Assembly (NCBI GenBank): GCA_959601025.1
Contig: CAUGOD010000005.1
Coordinates: forward strand, 45,058-109,057
Direction: 5' to 3'
Source of the DNA: an uncultured Oscillospiraceae bacterium
GTDB taxonomy: Bacteria; Bacillota; Clostridia; Oscillospirales; Acutalibacteraceae
Length of the DNA stretch: 64,000 nt
The notes beneath the pieces are model-generated. The model did not search any database and had not been told where the DNA came from. It saw only the letters and a list, made by a program, of their open reading frames with translations. A program made the position numbers and the translations under genes. This document shows positions 54,560-63,581 of this stretch, one piece after another; position 1 is the stretch's first letter; every line of letters begins with the position of its first letter.

Positions 54560-56545
54560 TCAGTTGTCCGCGTACCCCATCCGGAAATCCAGAAACGCCG
54601 GAGGCTGAGCGGATGTTTCGTCAAACGGCCGGTTTTCTTTCCGGCATTTCTGCTCTTCGATATAAAACCACAGCGCGGTCAGGGACAGCTCTCCCTCCCG
54701 GATATTCGGTACGACAAGGCAGCCATTTTCATAAAGAATCGCCTCCGCCTTCTCCAACTCTCCCTGATGAGCCAAAGCGCTGGCAAGATAGAATTTGCAT
54801 TTTCCATCCTTTTGGAGCGATTCCGGCAGCGCTTCATATAAGGCCACCATGTCTTTATATTGCCCGTTTTCCTGCAAAAACCGAAAAACATCCCGGTTCA
54901 GCGACAGGCTTTCCGGATTCTGCCGCCGCGCCTCCAAAAGGCGCCGAAGGCCGCCCTCCAGATCGCCCGCAATATACCGGCAGGCCGCCAAGCCATAGCT
55001 GCTCCAGCAGGAGGGCTGCAATTCGGCGGAACGGAGGAGGCATTGCTCGGCCCGCGCATAATCCTCCCGGCCGAAGTACAGCATCCCCTCCTGATACCAG
55101 CCGTACCAGTTGTCCGCCTCTTCGGTATTCGCCTTCTGCACCAGTCGCAGCCACGCTTCATCCAGAAGATAAGAGGAAGGAATCTCCCTCGGATTCAGTC
55201 GGCGCATCCGGCCGGTTTTCAGCAACTCCGTCCATTCCTCCTGCGGCTTTCCGGGGGAGCCGAAATCCAGATGCTCCGGCAGGGGCATTTCTCCGGCCAT
55301 TCTCCGGCGCCTGTCCTCCAGCGCGCCGAAGCCGGAACCGACCGCCACGGTTTCTCCCCTTTTCAGTGCGTAATCCGTTTTGGACGTTTCCAGATAGTGC
55401 TCCAGTTCCAGCCGCGGAAGCATTTGATCCAGCCGTTCCTCCACCTCCCGGCGGGCTTCCTCCCAGCCGCCATGAGCCTTCCTGGGATCGGCCTGCATCG
55501 GGCCGTAGGCCTCAACCCATTCCCAGGCGCAGAGCGGCGGCATGGGAAGGCATTCGTACTGCGTACGCGCCAGCCCCGCCTGAATCTCCACATAGTTTCC
55601 CGCCTGGTCGGTCAGGAAATTCTGCCACGTTTGTCCGCCCTGACTTTGTCCCCAGACGAACAGCTTCCGGCCCTTCATCCGGCTGGTGGAGGTCTGCACC
55701 AGTCCGTACCCCTCCTTATTCAGGCAGGCGATGAACTTTCTCTCCTGCCGGTCAGGAATGCGATAGAAAAAGTCCCGGGAACAGTCGGTATTTACCGGGT
55801 AGGTCACATCCCGTCCCTGCCGCAGGGGAAGGGCGGTTTTGGACACATTTTCGCAGTAGCTGAAATAGGCGGATTCCGCCGGAACAATCACCCGGCGGTC
55901 CGGGGTTTCCGGCACGGCGATATTACTCCACCAATACATGGGGATGGTTTGATTCTGAAGATTATGGATCCGCATCCGGCAAAGGAGAAGCGGCGAATGC
56001 TCCGGCAGGCTGAAATCCATTTGATAGGTCACGCCGCGAAGCCGTTCGTACTCGTACATCCGTAGCACCGGCGTTCCGTCCGCCGCCTGAAGACGGGCGG
56101 CAAAAAGCGGCTCGCAGGTGAACGGACTGTGGCCAATCATGCCGACGTTCCATTCCACCCCGCCGCTGAACCAGGCGTTCCGCAGCGCAAGATTGCAGTA
56201 TCGCACGACATCGTTGACATAGAGAAGCTCCCGATTCGCCTTTTTATCGAACAGGGACCAGAGGCGTCCGCCGAGCTCCGGCAGAAACACCGCCCGGAGA
56301 CAGTCGTTTTCCAGCACCGCCGTCCGGAAGCTTTGCGGCTCCATCCCCCGATCGTACAAATCCTGCTGCCGATAGGGGAAAATGTTCGGCCGCTTTCCGA
56401 CGTCGGAATAAATTTCATCTTCGTCGTCCAGATTTCCCGACTTTTCCGTCTGGACATTGATCATCGGAAGCAGGGAGGGAAGCTCGCTTTCGCCGCCGAG
56501 ACGGCCGCTGCGGATCGTGATATGGTCAAAAGATAGGCTGGTCAT
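54560..56545 (-). CDS. DUF5107 and TPR protein, cytoplasmic
   Basis: 661 residues without a signal peptide. The first about 340 residues form a DUF5107 domain resembling aldose-epimerase-like beta-sandwiches (AVFLPELGGRLWSLFDKKANRELLYVND, WSNIAVPETPDRRVIVPAESAYFS, VWGQSQGGQTWQNFLTDQAGNYVEIQAGLARTQYECLPMPP). A linker and TPR repeats follow (about 470-620: NWYGWYQEGMLYFGREDYARAEQCLLRSAELQPSCWSSYGLAACRYIAGDLEGGLRRLLEA). Such proteins are found with glycan loci and a glycosidase role is plausible but not shown. AGGAG precedes ATG 56545. Confidence 0.85.
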   Translation of the reverse strand: MTSLSFDHITIRSGRLGGESELPSLLPMINVQTEKSGNLDDEDEIYSDVGKRPNIFPYRQQDLYDRGMEPQSFRTAVLENDCLRAVFLPELGGRLWSLFDKKANRELLYVNDVVRYCNLALRNAWFSGGVEWNVGMIGHSPFTCEPLFAARLQAADGTPVLRMYEYERLRGVTYQMDFSLPEHSPLLLCRMRIHNLQNQTIPMYWWSNIAVPETPDRRVIVPAESAYFSYCENVSKTALPLRQGRDVTYPVNTDCSRDFFYRIPDRQERKFIACLNKEGYGLVQTSTSRMKGRKLFVWGQSQGGQTWQNFLTDQAGNYVEIQAGLARTQYECLPMPPLCAWEWVEAYGPMQADPRKAHGGWEEARREVEERLDQMLPRLELEHYLETSKTDYALKRGETVAVGSGFGALEDRRRRMAGEMPLPEHLDFGSPGKPQEEWTELLKTGRMRRLNPREIPSSYLLDEAWLRLVQKANTEEADNWYGWYQEGMLYFGREDYARAEQCLLRSAELQPSCWSSYGLAACRYIAGDLEGGLRRLLEARRQNPESLSLNRDVFRFLQENGQYKDMVALYEALPESLQKDGKCKFYLASALAHQGELEKAEAILYENGCLVVPNIREGELSLTALWFYIEEQKCRKENRPFDETSAQPPAFLDFRMGYADN

Positions 56546-56596
56546 TATCGCGTACTCCTTGTCGTTCTTTTACGCTTCGCGCGTCTTTCCGGTTCT

Positions 56597-58273
56597 TCAG
56601 CCTTTGGCTGCTTCGCGGCGGCTCTGTTCCACAACGGCCTTTGCCTTTTCCCAGAGTCCGAACTGATTTTCCATCCGTTTCCGAACAGTCTCCGACACGT
56701 CGGAAAGCAGGGCTTTTCCCATCGAAACTGTCCGATCCACTCGCCGAATCGCATCCGGCGTATAAAATTCATAGGGTTCCGGCATGTGCCAGGCGATTCC
56801 CTTGGCGTGACAATCGCCGTTGATATCGGCCAAACAGCTGTAATAGGCAAACATGGCGTCGGCCGCTTCCTCGTACAGCTTCCGACAGGCATCCATCAGG
56901 ATTTCCGAACCGGTTGGCCGGCCATCCCACATTCCCCGGGCTGCGACATACCAGAGGGGCCAGCGAAGGGGATAGCTCTCTTCGGTGTCGTTGTAAGCCG
57001 CCACCGGTCCCTGGTCGTAATAGACGAACTGCGCGCCCAGCGTGTCGTGAAAGCAGCGCTGGTTGCGGGTAGCAAGATTCCCCTGAACCCAGGGGAGATC
57101 CTTCCATACGGGCAGCGCCGCCGCGGGACAGTACCATTCCCAGATACCCACATTGCGCGCGCCGGTCATCTCCAGCCATTTTTTTGCATTCTCCAGCCAG
57201 GGCAGCGCGTAGAAAGCATGGCCGAAATCGTACGCATACCGCAGATGATAGCCGCAGTCCGGACCGGTGTCCACCGAATGGTACATGCAGGATTCCTTGC
57301 AGAACATCAACAGAACATTTTTATGTACCGGCATCTTTCGGCGTGGCGGATCATAGGTGGGGAAATAGACGAAAAACATCAATTGTTTATCCGGGTGCTT
57401 TTTTTCCAGGCCTTCAGCCACCTGATTGACAAACTGCACCAGCGTCTCCCCCGGCGTTCCCATCCGGCGGCAGGCCTCGCATTCGCAGAAGCCTTCGAAA
57501 AATCCGTCGTTGGCCGCCAGCGTCGCCTGCCGGAAGGTCGGATTCTCCTGGAAAAACACATCCAGCTTTCGGATGGTTTCCTGCACCACTTCCGGATTGG
57601 AGTAGCACATCTGCCACCATTCAATATAAGGATTCCGCTCGCCGTTTACTTCGCAATACCATTCCGGGTGCTGTTCAAAATATTGTTCCCGCGGAAACAG
57701 CTTCCAGTAAGCGTGCTCGATTTCCCGCTCACAGCCGCCTAGATACCAGCGACGGCCCAATTCCGGATTTGTCCGAAGCACAAAGGTGCGGCGGCAATCG
57801 AAGGGCGGCGTATGGTCAATCTGTAAATATCCAACGCACAGCGTTTTCTTTTCCGGGATCACCTGCCACAGCTCGTCGGGTCCGAACCAGCCGCAGCCTA
57901 AACGCTCCAAAAGCATGGTAACGGCGAACTGCGTGCCGGTAAACAGGCTGTCGTCGTTTCCGAGAAGAGCGAGTCTCTCCCCTTCCCGGCGGAGGATAAC
58001 CCTTTCATTTTCCGGGAAGCCATGCGGAGTGACGATCCCCATCTCTATGGTTTCCCGGGATTCGCCCACCAGGATGCGCGGCCCATCCACCGTCTCGTCG
58101 TCCGATCGGAAGGGAAGAAGCGCGCCGCTCATCCGCCGGATTGTTTCCTGCAGATCCCTCGCCGCCGCAGCCGCCTTTTCGGTCGGATTTTTTGCCAGCA
58201 CTATCGACGCGCGGGGGCGCCCCTCCTGCGTCAGCATCAAATCCGGATAAACCGGCACGCGGTTCCCAATCAT
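56597..58273 (-). CDS. DUF4838 protein, cytoplasmic, putative glycosidase
   Basis: 558 residues, no signal peptide. N-terminal GH67/GH20-like domain (ASIVLAKNPTEKAAAAARDLQETIRRMSG), then GTQFAVTMLLERLGCGWFGPDELW, AANDGFFEGFCECEAC and VGIWEWYC, which define DUF4838. First gene of the operon, GAGGGG seven bases before ATG 58273, promoter at 58384-58412. The intracellular place suggests it finishes degradation of imported oligosaccharides, while its lipoprotein paralogue at 35070 would act outside; this is inference. The two proteins share a 60-base identical DNA segment. Confidence 0.88.
   Translation of the reverse strand: MIGNRVPVYPDLMLTQEGRPRASIVLAKNPTEKAAAAARDLQETIRRMSGALLPFRSDDETVDGPRILVGESRETIEMGIVTPHGFPENERVILRREGERLALLGNDDSLFTGTQFAVTMLLERLGCGWFGPDELWQVIPEKKTLCVGYLQIDHTPPFDCRRTFVLRTNPELGRRWYLGGCEREIEHAYWKLFPREQYFEQHPEWYCEVNGERNPYIEWWQMCYSNPEVVQETIRKLDVFFQENPTFRQATLAANDGFFEGFCECEACRRMGTPGETLVQFVNQVAEGLEKKHPDKQLMFFVYFPTYDPPRRKMPVHKNVLLMFCKESCMYHSVDTGPDCGYHLRYAYDFGHAFYALPWLENAKKWLEMTGARNVGIWEWYCPAAALPVWKDLPWVQGNLATRNQRCFHDTLGAQFVYYDQGPVAAYNDTEESYPLRWPLWYVAARGMWDGRPTGSEILMDACRKLYEEAADAMFAYYSCLADINGDCHAKGIAWHMPEPYEFYTPDAIRRVDRTVSMGKALLSDVSETVRKRMENQFGLWEKAKAVVEQSRREAAKG
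57839..57898. repeat. 60-bp block identical in both DUF4838 genes (copy 2)
   Basis: Same orientation and sequence as 36285-36344. Confidence 0.95.
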
Positions 58274-58383
58274 ATTGTTTCCCCTCTCGTATCCCTTCCC
58301 ATTTCCTTGAAAAGCTCTGAAAAAAGGAACGGTTTCTCCATCAAAGACTCTGTGATTTATGTACTTTTTTTCACTACGGCCTT

Positions 58384-58412
58384 ACTATAGCATAACAAAT
58401 TTGACATCTCAA
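58384..58412 (-). promoter_or_regulatory. Promoter of the glycan-locus operon
   Basis: Minus strand TTGAGA (58407-58412), 17-base spacer, TATAGT (58384-58389), about 110 bases before the first ATG. Upstream, 58413-58673 is AT-rich without a gene; AraC binding is expected here but I found no clear repeated half-site. Confidence 0.8.
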
Positions 58413-58673
58413 TACGAGAATGGGAAGAGGTTGTATAATCGCAACCAACACTGTATGAATGGACAACCTAACCGATTTATTTATTAGATTCGTATTGTTT
58501 TTAATAGGTTTATCCATTTTATTTCCTATTTGTTACAAGGCCTCCTTTAGCGTTTTCTTTTTTAACAAGGCAAAAAAAGACAACCAAAAAAATAACATTT
58601 CCTCTTGCGTCAAAAGCAGAAGATGTGTAAAATTATAAAATTTTCATATCGGAAAACATCGGTCATAAACAAC

Positions 58674-58707
58674 AACGGAAGCGCGTCCATTTTGACGCGC
58701 TTCCGTT
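58674..58707 (-). terminator. Terminator of the bceRS-bceAB operon
   Basis: Perfect 14-bp stem (58674-58687 with 58694-58707), 6-base loop, followed on the minus strand by GTTGTTTATG. 66 bases past the bceB stop. Confidence 0.75.
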
Positions 58708-58772
58708 GGGTCTTAAACAGGAATCCTCTAGGACAATATGTGTGGAGAAACTCCAATACCTGGTATGCCACT

Positions 58773-60851
58773 TTAATCTATTACTTCCCGGCCGCCGCTT
58801 ACGATACCGTAATATGCTTTGGAGGTGATGTGATACACCAGAGTATAAAACAGGACAAAGATCAGGTAGCAACAAACGGTGACTAGGATCAGCAGCTTCC
58901 CGTTGGTCAGGCCGAACAACATCAACAGCTTACGGATCAGCGGGAAAGCGAAAGCCAGATGGACTCCAGCCGTCAGAAGCGGCAGAAAAAATACCGTGAG
59001 AACCTGGGAGTTGATACTCTTTTTTATCTCTTTTTTGGTCATACCGACCTTTTGCATAATCTCAAAACGGGATTGGTCCTCATATCCTTCGGATATCTGC
59101 TTGTAATACATAATCAGAACAGCGGCGAAGACGAACACCACGCCCAGAAGGATTCCCAAAAAGAACAGGCTCCCATACAATCCGTAAAAGCCGGCGCGTT
59201 CCCGGGCGACGCCTTCGCAGGAGACATGAAAGGCGACCTTTTCCTCGCCGTCGTCTCCTGCTGAAACGGAAAGCGGGCGCAGCGCTTCCAGAAGTTGATC
59301 CTGAATACGAATCTGGGCTTCGTCGGCGCAGTCCAGATTAAAGCCATAATACCAATGGAGCTCCACCGTCTGCCCGCCCCGGCTGTCGGTAAGCTCCATG
59401 AGAGGGCCGACATACTCCGTAAAATCCGGAACAAACAGATACAGGGACGGAATAACCTGCATGGCGTCCACGCCGTTATCGGCAAAATCCGATACAGTTT
59501 TTATAATTTTCTGCGGCTCTGTGTTGCCGATGGCAATGGTGTCCTGTGTATATTCCGTTTTGGTCGTGTACAGGAGCGCCTCCCCCGGCTTCAGCGTTTC
59601 ATTCTGATTCATCAGCCGGTTGTAATCGCCCAGGGGAACGACGAATATCTGCCAGACGTCGGAATAGGAATTGATCTGAAAAACGTCGAGCCGGGAGGAA
59701 TCCGTCTCTACCCTTCCGCCGCCGATATATCCCGCAAACGCGGCGACGCGGTAATCCAGCACATGATCCATAATCTGCCCGTTTTCTTCGGTAACCTGTC
59801 CGGAAAGCCGCCTGATCGTCTCTGTTTTTTCCGATTCCAGAGAAGCGAGATCACCAACCGAAACATCCAGATTGATGTTTCGGGGATACCGGGTGCGAAG
59901 GCTGTCCTCCGCCCCGATATACAGGCACACCGTGGCCGAAAGCATGACCAGCACCATCGTACAGAGTATGCAGATGGATGCGAGTCCCGCCCCATTCCGC
60001 TTCATGCGGTATACCATGGAAGAAACCGATACAAAATGGTTGGCCTTATAGTAATACCTCTTGTTTTTCTGCAATATTCGACAGATTACTACCGAACCGG
60101 CAATGAAAAGCAGATATGTGGCAACGATAACCATAACCACGGCCACAAAAAACCAGACCATCGCTGATAGAGGGTCCTTAATGGAAACCGCCAGATAATA
60201 AGCCGCGCCCAGGAGCACGGCTCCGGCCAGCGCGAAGAACCAGTTGGCTTTCGGTGGCCTTTCGCCAGCGTTTTCGCTGCGAAGAAGCTCGATGGGATTG
60301 GAAAGATGAATCGGACGGAGTACATTGAGGAAGATCAGAAGAAAAATCATAGCGAAAAGGATGAGCGTCTGGAGGATTGCCTTCAGCTCCAGCGTCAGGG
60401 AAAAGGAGACCTCCGCTTTCAGGATATTTACCATGCCCAGCTCTGCAAATTTGGAAAGCACGATCCCTGCCAGCAATCCCCCCGCCAGGGAAACGAAGGC
60501 GATCGTCAGGCTTTCCCAGAACAGGACGCGAGCCAGGTTTCCTTTTCCCATTCCCAGGATATTGTACAGCCCGAACTCTTTTTTCCTTCGGCGGATCAGA
60601 AAGGAGTTGGTGTAAAAAAGGAAGATCAAGGAAAACACGCCGATTACGCCGCAGCCAAGTCCCAGCATGCTCTGCATGATATCCCCGCCCGGCATGCTTT
60701 GCAACACGCTGCTAGTATTCAGAAAGGACACGATATAAAACATCATCACCATGCCCGTGCAGGTCAGGATATAGGGCGTATAGAGACGCTTGTTTTTTCG
60801 GATTCCCGTCCATGCCAGCCGGGGATAGAAGCCCCGTTTCATGGTTTTCAT
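58773..60851 (-). CDS. BceB-like ABC transporter permease
   Basis: 692 residues, ten TM helices with FtsX domains at both ends and one large extracellular domain of about 200 residues between TM7 and TM8 (roughly 320-540), the hallmark of peptide-antibiotic resistance permeases of the BceB type. The N-terminal GFYPRLAWTGIRKNKRLYTPYILT and KKEFGLYNILGMGKGNLARVL are typical. It transports or extracts antimicrobial peptides from lipid II-cycle targets and signals to BceS. ATG 60851 overlaps the bceA stop by 4 bases. Confidence 0.93.
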   Translation of the reverse strand: MKTMKRGFYPRLAWTGIRKNKRLYTPYILTCTGMVMMFYIVSFLNTSSVLQSMPGGDIMQSMLGLGCGVIGVFSLIFLFYTNSFLIRRRKKEFGLYNILGMGKGNLARVLFWESLTIAFVSLAGGLLAGIVLSKFAELGMVNILKAEVSFSLTLELKAILQTLILFAMIFLLIFLNVLRPIHLSNPIELLRSENAGERPPKANWFFALAGAVLLGAAYYLAVSIKDPLSAMVWFFVAVVMVIVATYLLFIAGSVVICRILQKNKRYYYKANHFVSVSSMVYRMKRNGAGLASICILCTMVLVMLSATVCLYIGAEDSLRTRYPRNINLDVSVGDLASLESEKTETIRRLSGQVTEENGQIMDHVLDYRVAAFAGYIGGGRVETDSSRLDVFQINSYSDVWQIFVVPLGDYNRLMNQNETLKPGEALLYTTKTEYTQDTIAIGNTEPQKIIKTVSDFADNGVDAMQVIPSLYLFVPDFTEYVGPLMELTDSRGGQTVELHWYYGFNLDCADEAQIRIQDQLLEALRPLSVSAGDDGEEKVAFHVSCEGVARERAGFYGLYGSLFFLGILLGVVFVFAAVLIMYYKQISEGYEDQSRFEIMQKVGMTKKEIKKSINSQVLTVFFLPLLTAGVHLAFAFPLIRKLLMLFGLTNGKLLILVTVCCYLIFVLFYTLVYHITSKAYYGIVSGGREVID

Positions 60852-61612
60852 CGAGTCTCACCGCCTGTCGTCAGTATGGTCAGGGTATCCGCGATCTTCT
60901 GATACAGCTGTTCGCCGGTATTATTTCCCCGGTAGATCTGATGGAATACCTCCCCGTCTTTGATGAACAATACCCGTCCGGCGTGGCTCGCCGCTTTTAC
61001 GGAATGGGTGACCATCAGGATCGTCTGCCCGTTGGCGTTGATCTCGCTGAACAAATGCAGCAGCTCGTCGGTCGCCTTGGAATCCAGCGCGCCCGTCGGC
61101 TCGTCGGCCAGAACCAGCCGTGGGCTGGTGATCAACGCTCTCGCCACCGCGGCGCGCTGCTTCTGGCCGCCCGAAACCTCATAGGGATATTTCTTCAGGA
61201 TACCGGCGATTCCCAGCTGCTCCGCAATCGGCGTCAGTCGACTTTTCATCTCTGTGTGCGGCTTCCCCGCCAGAACCAGCGGAAGATAGATATTGTCCTC
61301 CAGTGAAAAAGTATCCAGCAGATTAAAATCCTGAAACACAAAGCCCAGGTTGTCCCGGCGGAAAGCGGCAACGCCGGATTCCCGTATCTGGGTCATATCC
61401 CGCCCATCCAAACGCACGCCGCCGCCGGTGGGCTTATCCAATGCCGCCAGAATATTCAAAAGCGTTGTTTTACCGGAGCCGGATTCCCCCATAATCGCCA
61501 CGTATTCTCCCTCCTCCACGCTGAAGGAGACGTTTTTCAGGGCCTCCACCCGGTTCCCGCCAAAACGAGTCGCGTAGGTCTTTTTCAGACCGCTTACTTC
61601 CAATATGCTCAT
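60848..61612 (-). CDS. BceA-like ABC transporter ATP-binding protein
   Basis: 254 residues. Walker A GESGSGKTT, Q-loop FVFQDFNLLD, signature VSGGQKQRAAVARAL, Walker B LVLADEPTGALD, and the H-loop MVTHS. ATPase partner of BceB in lantibiotic/bacitracin-type resistance. AGGAGGAATTCGTCG precedes ATG 61612. Its 140-base upstream region holds the inverted repeat at 61677-61715 and likely a BceR-controlled promoter with TACAAT as -10. Confidence 0.95.
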   Translation of the reverse strand: MSILEVSGLKKTYATRFGGNRVEALKNVSFSVEEGEYVAIMGESGSGKTTLLNILAALDKPTGGGVRLDGRDMTQIRESGVAAFRRDNLGFVFQDFNLLDTFSLEDNIYLPLVLAGKPHTEMKSRLTPIAEQLGIAGILKKYPYEVSGGQKQRAAVARALITSPRLVLADEPTGALDSKATDELLHLFSEINANGQTILMVTHSVKAASHAGRVLFIKDGEVFHQIYRGNNTGEQLYQKIADTLTILTTGGETR

Positions 61613-61676
61613 CGACGAATTCCTCCTGTCGTGTATTTCCCTTCGGGTACCGAGGGTAGCCTTATTGTAGCAAAAA

Positions 61677-61715
61677 GGGGAAATGCGCCGCCATCGAATC
61701 GGCTTACATTTCCCC
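61677..61715. promoter_or_regulatory. Inverted repeat upstream of bceA
   Basis: GGGGAAATG at 61677-61685 and CATTTCCCC at 61707-61715, with GCCG/CGGC inside. It lies just upstream of the TACAAT (minus strand, 61663-61668) candidate -10, whose -35 is poor, as in promoters that need a response regulator. Candidate BceR site or leader structure. Confidence 0.5.
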
Positions 61716-61752
61716 CGGTCCTTCTTACGATTTTGTTAGAATTCCTTTTGGT

Positions 61753-62769
61753 TCACTCAACCTTCAGTCTTTTCTGCTCCAAATGGATACGGATGACGGT
61801 GCCGCTGTCCAGAGAGGAATTCGCCGTCAGGGAATGCCCTAAATTGCTGCATATCCGCCAACAGAGATACAGCCCGATGCCACTGGCTTTTTTATCGCTG
61901 CGGCCGTTATAGCCGGTATATCCCTTATCGAAAATACGCGGCAAATTCTCCGGCGCGATGCCGATACCATTATCCCGGATACATAAGATTCCGGGCTCCT
62001 CTATACCAATAGTGATCCTGCCGGAGAACGCGGGCGGTTCGGAGGGCGTATATTTCAACGCGTTGGACAGCACCTGTTCCAAAACGAAAGCAAGCCATTT
62101 TTCGTCGGTCAGAACTCGGGTGTTGAGCGGCTGATAGTCCAGATGGATTTTCCGGCGGATAAACTGACTCGCCAGCTTCTGAACAGCCTGCCGGATGATA
62201 GCGTCCAGTTCGAATTCCCGGATCACATAATCGGTAGAGCGGGAATCCAGCCGGAGATAGCACAGCACCATTTCCACATACTGCTCGATCCGGAAGAGAT
62301 CCTCTGACAGCGTTTCTGCCAGAGCGGTATCCTCATTCTGCAGATTCAGCCGCATGGAGGCGATCGGCGTCTTAATCTGATGGGCCCAGATGGTATAATA
62401 GTCCACCATGTCCATATAACGGACGTTCATCTGATCCTCCAGCTGCCTCTGCTCTTCCCGCAGAAGCTGGATAATCTGCTGGTAATCCGTCTCCTCCAGC
62501 GTATCCGCGGATGGAAACGCCTCCATCAGGGAGGCGGAAAGCTGCCGAATTGCCTGCAGGCTCTGATGCTTCCGGTATGTCCGCCGAACATTCCAAAGAA
62601 GGAACAACAGACCAAGCAGAGTGCAGACCAGCGCTGGATACAGTATAGCGCCTACAGGCAAATGGTAAAGAGCAAAGGCGCTCAGAAAAACAAGGCAGAA
62701 CAGAAGGAATACGACGATTCCCATTCGCCGCTGCTTCAGGTAGTCCGTCAGAAAGCGTATCTTATGCAT
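61753..62769 (-). CDS. BceS-like intramembrane-sensing histidine kinase
   Basis: 338 residues from ATG 62769 (AAAGGG upstream). Two TM helices near 17-60 with almost no extracellular loop, which marks kinases that sense through the BceAB transporter. DHp domain with His in WAHQIKTPIASMRLNLQ, N box VLSNALKYTP, and ATPase G1 DNGIGIAPENLPRIF, G2 KASGIGLYL. It lies 16 bases after bceR. Confidence 0.93.
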   Translation of the reverse strand: MHKIRFLTDYLKQRRMGIVVFLLFCLVFLSAFALYHLPVGAILYPALVCTLLGLLFLLWNVRRTYRKHQSLQAIRQLSASLMEAFPSADTLEETDYQQIIQLLREEQRQLEDQMNVRYMDMVDYYTIWAHQIKTPIASMRLNLQNEDTALAETLSEDLFRIEQYVEMVLCYLRLDSRSTDYVIREFELDAIIRQAVQKLASQFIRRKIHLDYQPLNTRVLTDEKWLAFVLEQVLSNALKYTPSEPPAFSGRITIGIEEPGILCIRDNGIGIAPENLPRIFDKGYTGYNGRSDKKASGIGLYLCWRICSNLGHSLTANSSLDSGTVIRIHLEQKRLKVE

Positions 62770-62785
62770 CGCGTATATCCCTTTG

Positions 62786-63469
62786 TCATCCTTCATCCAG
62801 TCCAACCATATAACCCATACCGAATTTCGTTGTAATGAATCTCGTCAGGCCGGCAGCATCCAGCTTTTTCCTCAGACGGTTCACATTGACGGTCAGCGTA
62901 TTTTCATCCACAAAGCTATCGGTTTCCCAAAGGCGTTGCATCAGCTTTTCCCGCCTAACAATCTTTCCTTTATTTTCCATAAGCACAGATAGGATACGGT
63001 ATTCGTTTTTCGTCAGGGAAATCCGCTCCTCCCGATAGGTCAGCGTACTATCCCCGGTATTCAGCAGCGCGCCGCGATGTTCCAACACGGGAACCGTGGC
63101 GGCATAGTCATAGGTGCGGCGAAGCAGCGCTTGTATCTTTGCAATCAGGACGCTCTGGTCAAAGGGCTTGGCGATGAAATCGTCCGCTCCCATATTCATA
63201 GCCATTACAATGTTCATATTGTCAGACGCAGAGGAGATGAAAACGATCGGCACGCTGGAAACCTTCCGAATTTCACGGCACCAATGATAGCCGTTGAAAA
63301 AAGGGAGCGAAATATCCAGCAAAATCAGATGCGGTTCGTATTCCGCAAGGTCTGCCAAAACGTTCCGGAAATTCTGAACGCATTTTCCCTGCAAATCCCA
63401 CATTTCCGCCTGCTTCCGAATAGCGGAAGCGATCCCCTGGTCATCCTCCACAATCAGTATCCGATACAT
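62786..63469 (-). CDS. BceR-like OmpR-family response regulator
   Basis: 227 residues. Receiver domain with MYRILIVEDDQ, phospho-Asp in LILLDISLP, Lys in DDFIAKPFD; winged-helix DNA-binding domain from about 130 (RISLTKNEYRILSVLMENKGKIVRREKLMQRLW ... VNRLRKKLDAAGL). It controls the bceAB promoter. AGGGG precedes ATG 63469; two structured repeats lie upstream. Confidence 0.95.
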   Translation of the reverse strand: MYRILIVEDDQGIASAIRKQAEMWDLQGKCVQNFRNVLADLAEYEPHLILLDISLPFFNGYHWCREIRKVSSVPIVFISSASDNMNIVMAMNMGADDFIAKPFDQSVLIAKIQALLRRTYDYAATVPVLEHRGALLNTGDSTLTYREERISLTKNEYRILSVLMENKGKIVRREKLMQRLWETDSFVDENTLTVNVNRLRKKLDAAGLTRFITTKFGMGYMVGLDEG

Positions 63470-63494
63470 ACGGCTTCCGTTCCCCTTTTTCGTA

Positions 63495-63581
63495 CGTCGC
63501 CCGGCCGGACGCTATACCGGCCTTTTCCGGCGACGCATCGAAAAACGCTATCGCGTTTTTCCTTAACGACATTATACCATA
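63495..63581 (-). repeat. Structured tandem repeat, copy 1 (bceR leader)
   Basis: 87 bp. Read on the minus strand: TATGGTATAATGTCGTT, a 9-bp perfect stem with GATA loop, then a second long stem (CGTCGCC with GGCGACG) enclosing GGCCGG/CCGGCC. It ends 25 bases upstream of bceR. Confidence 0.8.

Noticed and set aside
58401..58439. Plus-strand TTGACA and TATAAT in the 58.4-kb gap
   Set aside because: They are 27 bases apart, too far for a sigma-A promoter, and no rightward gene follows.
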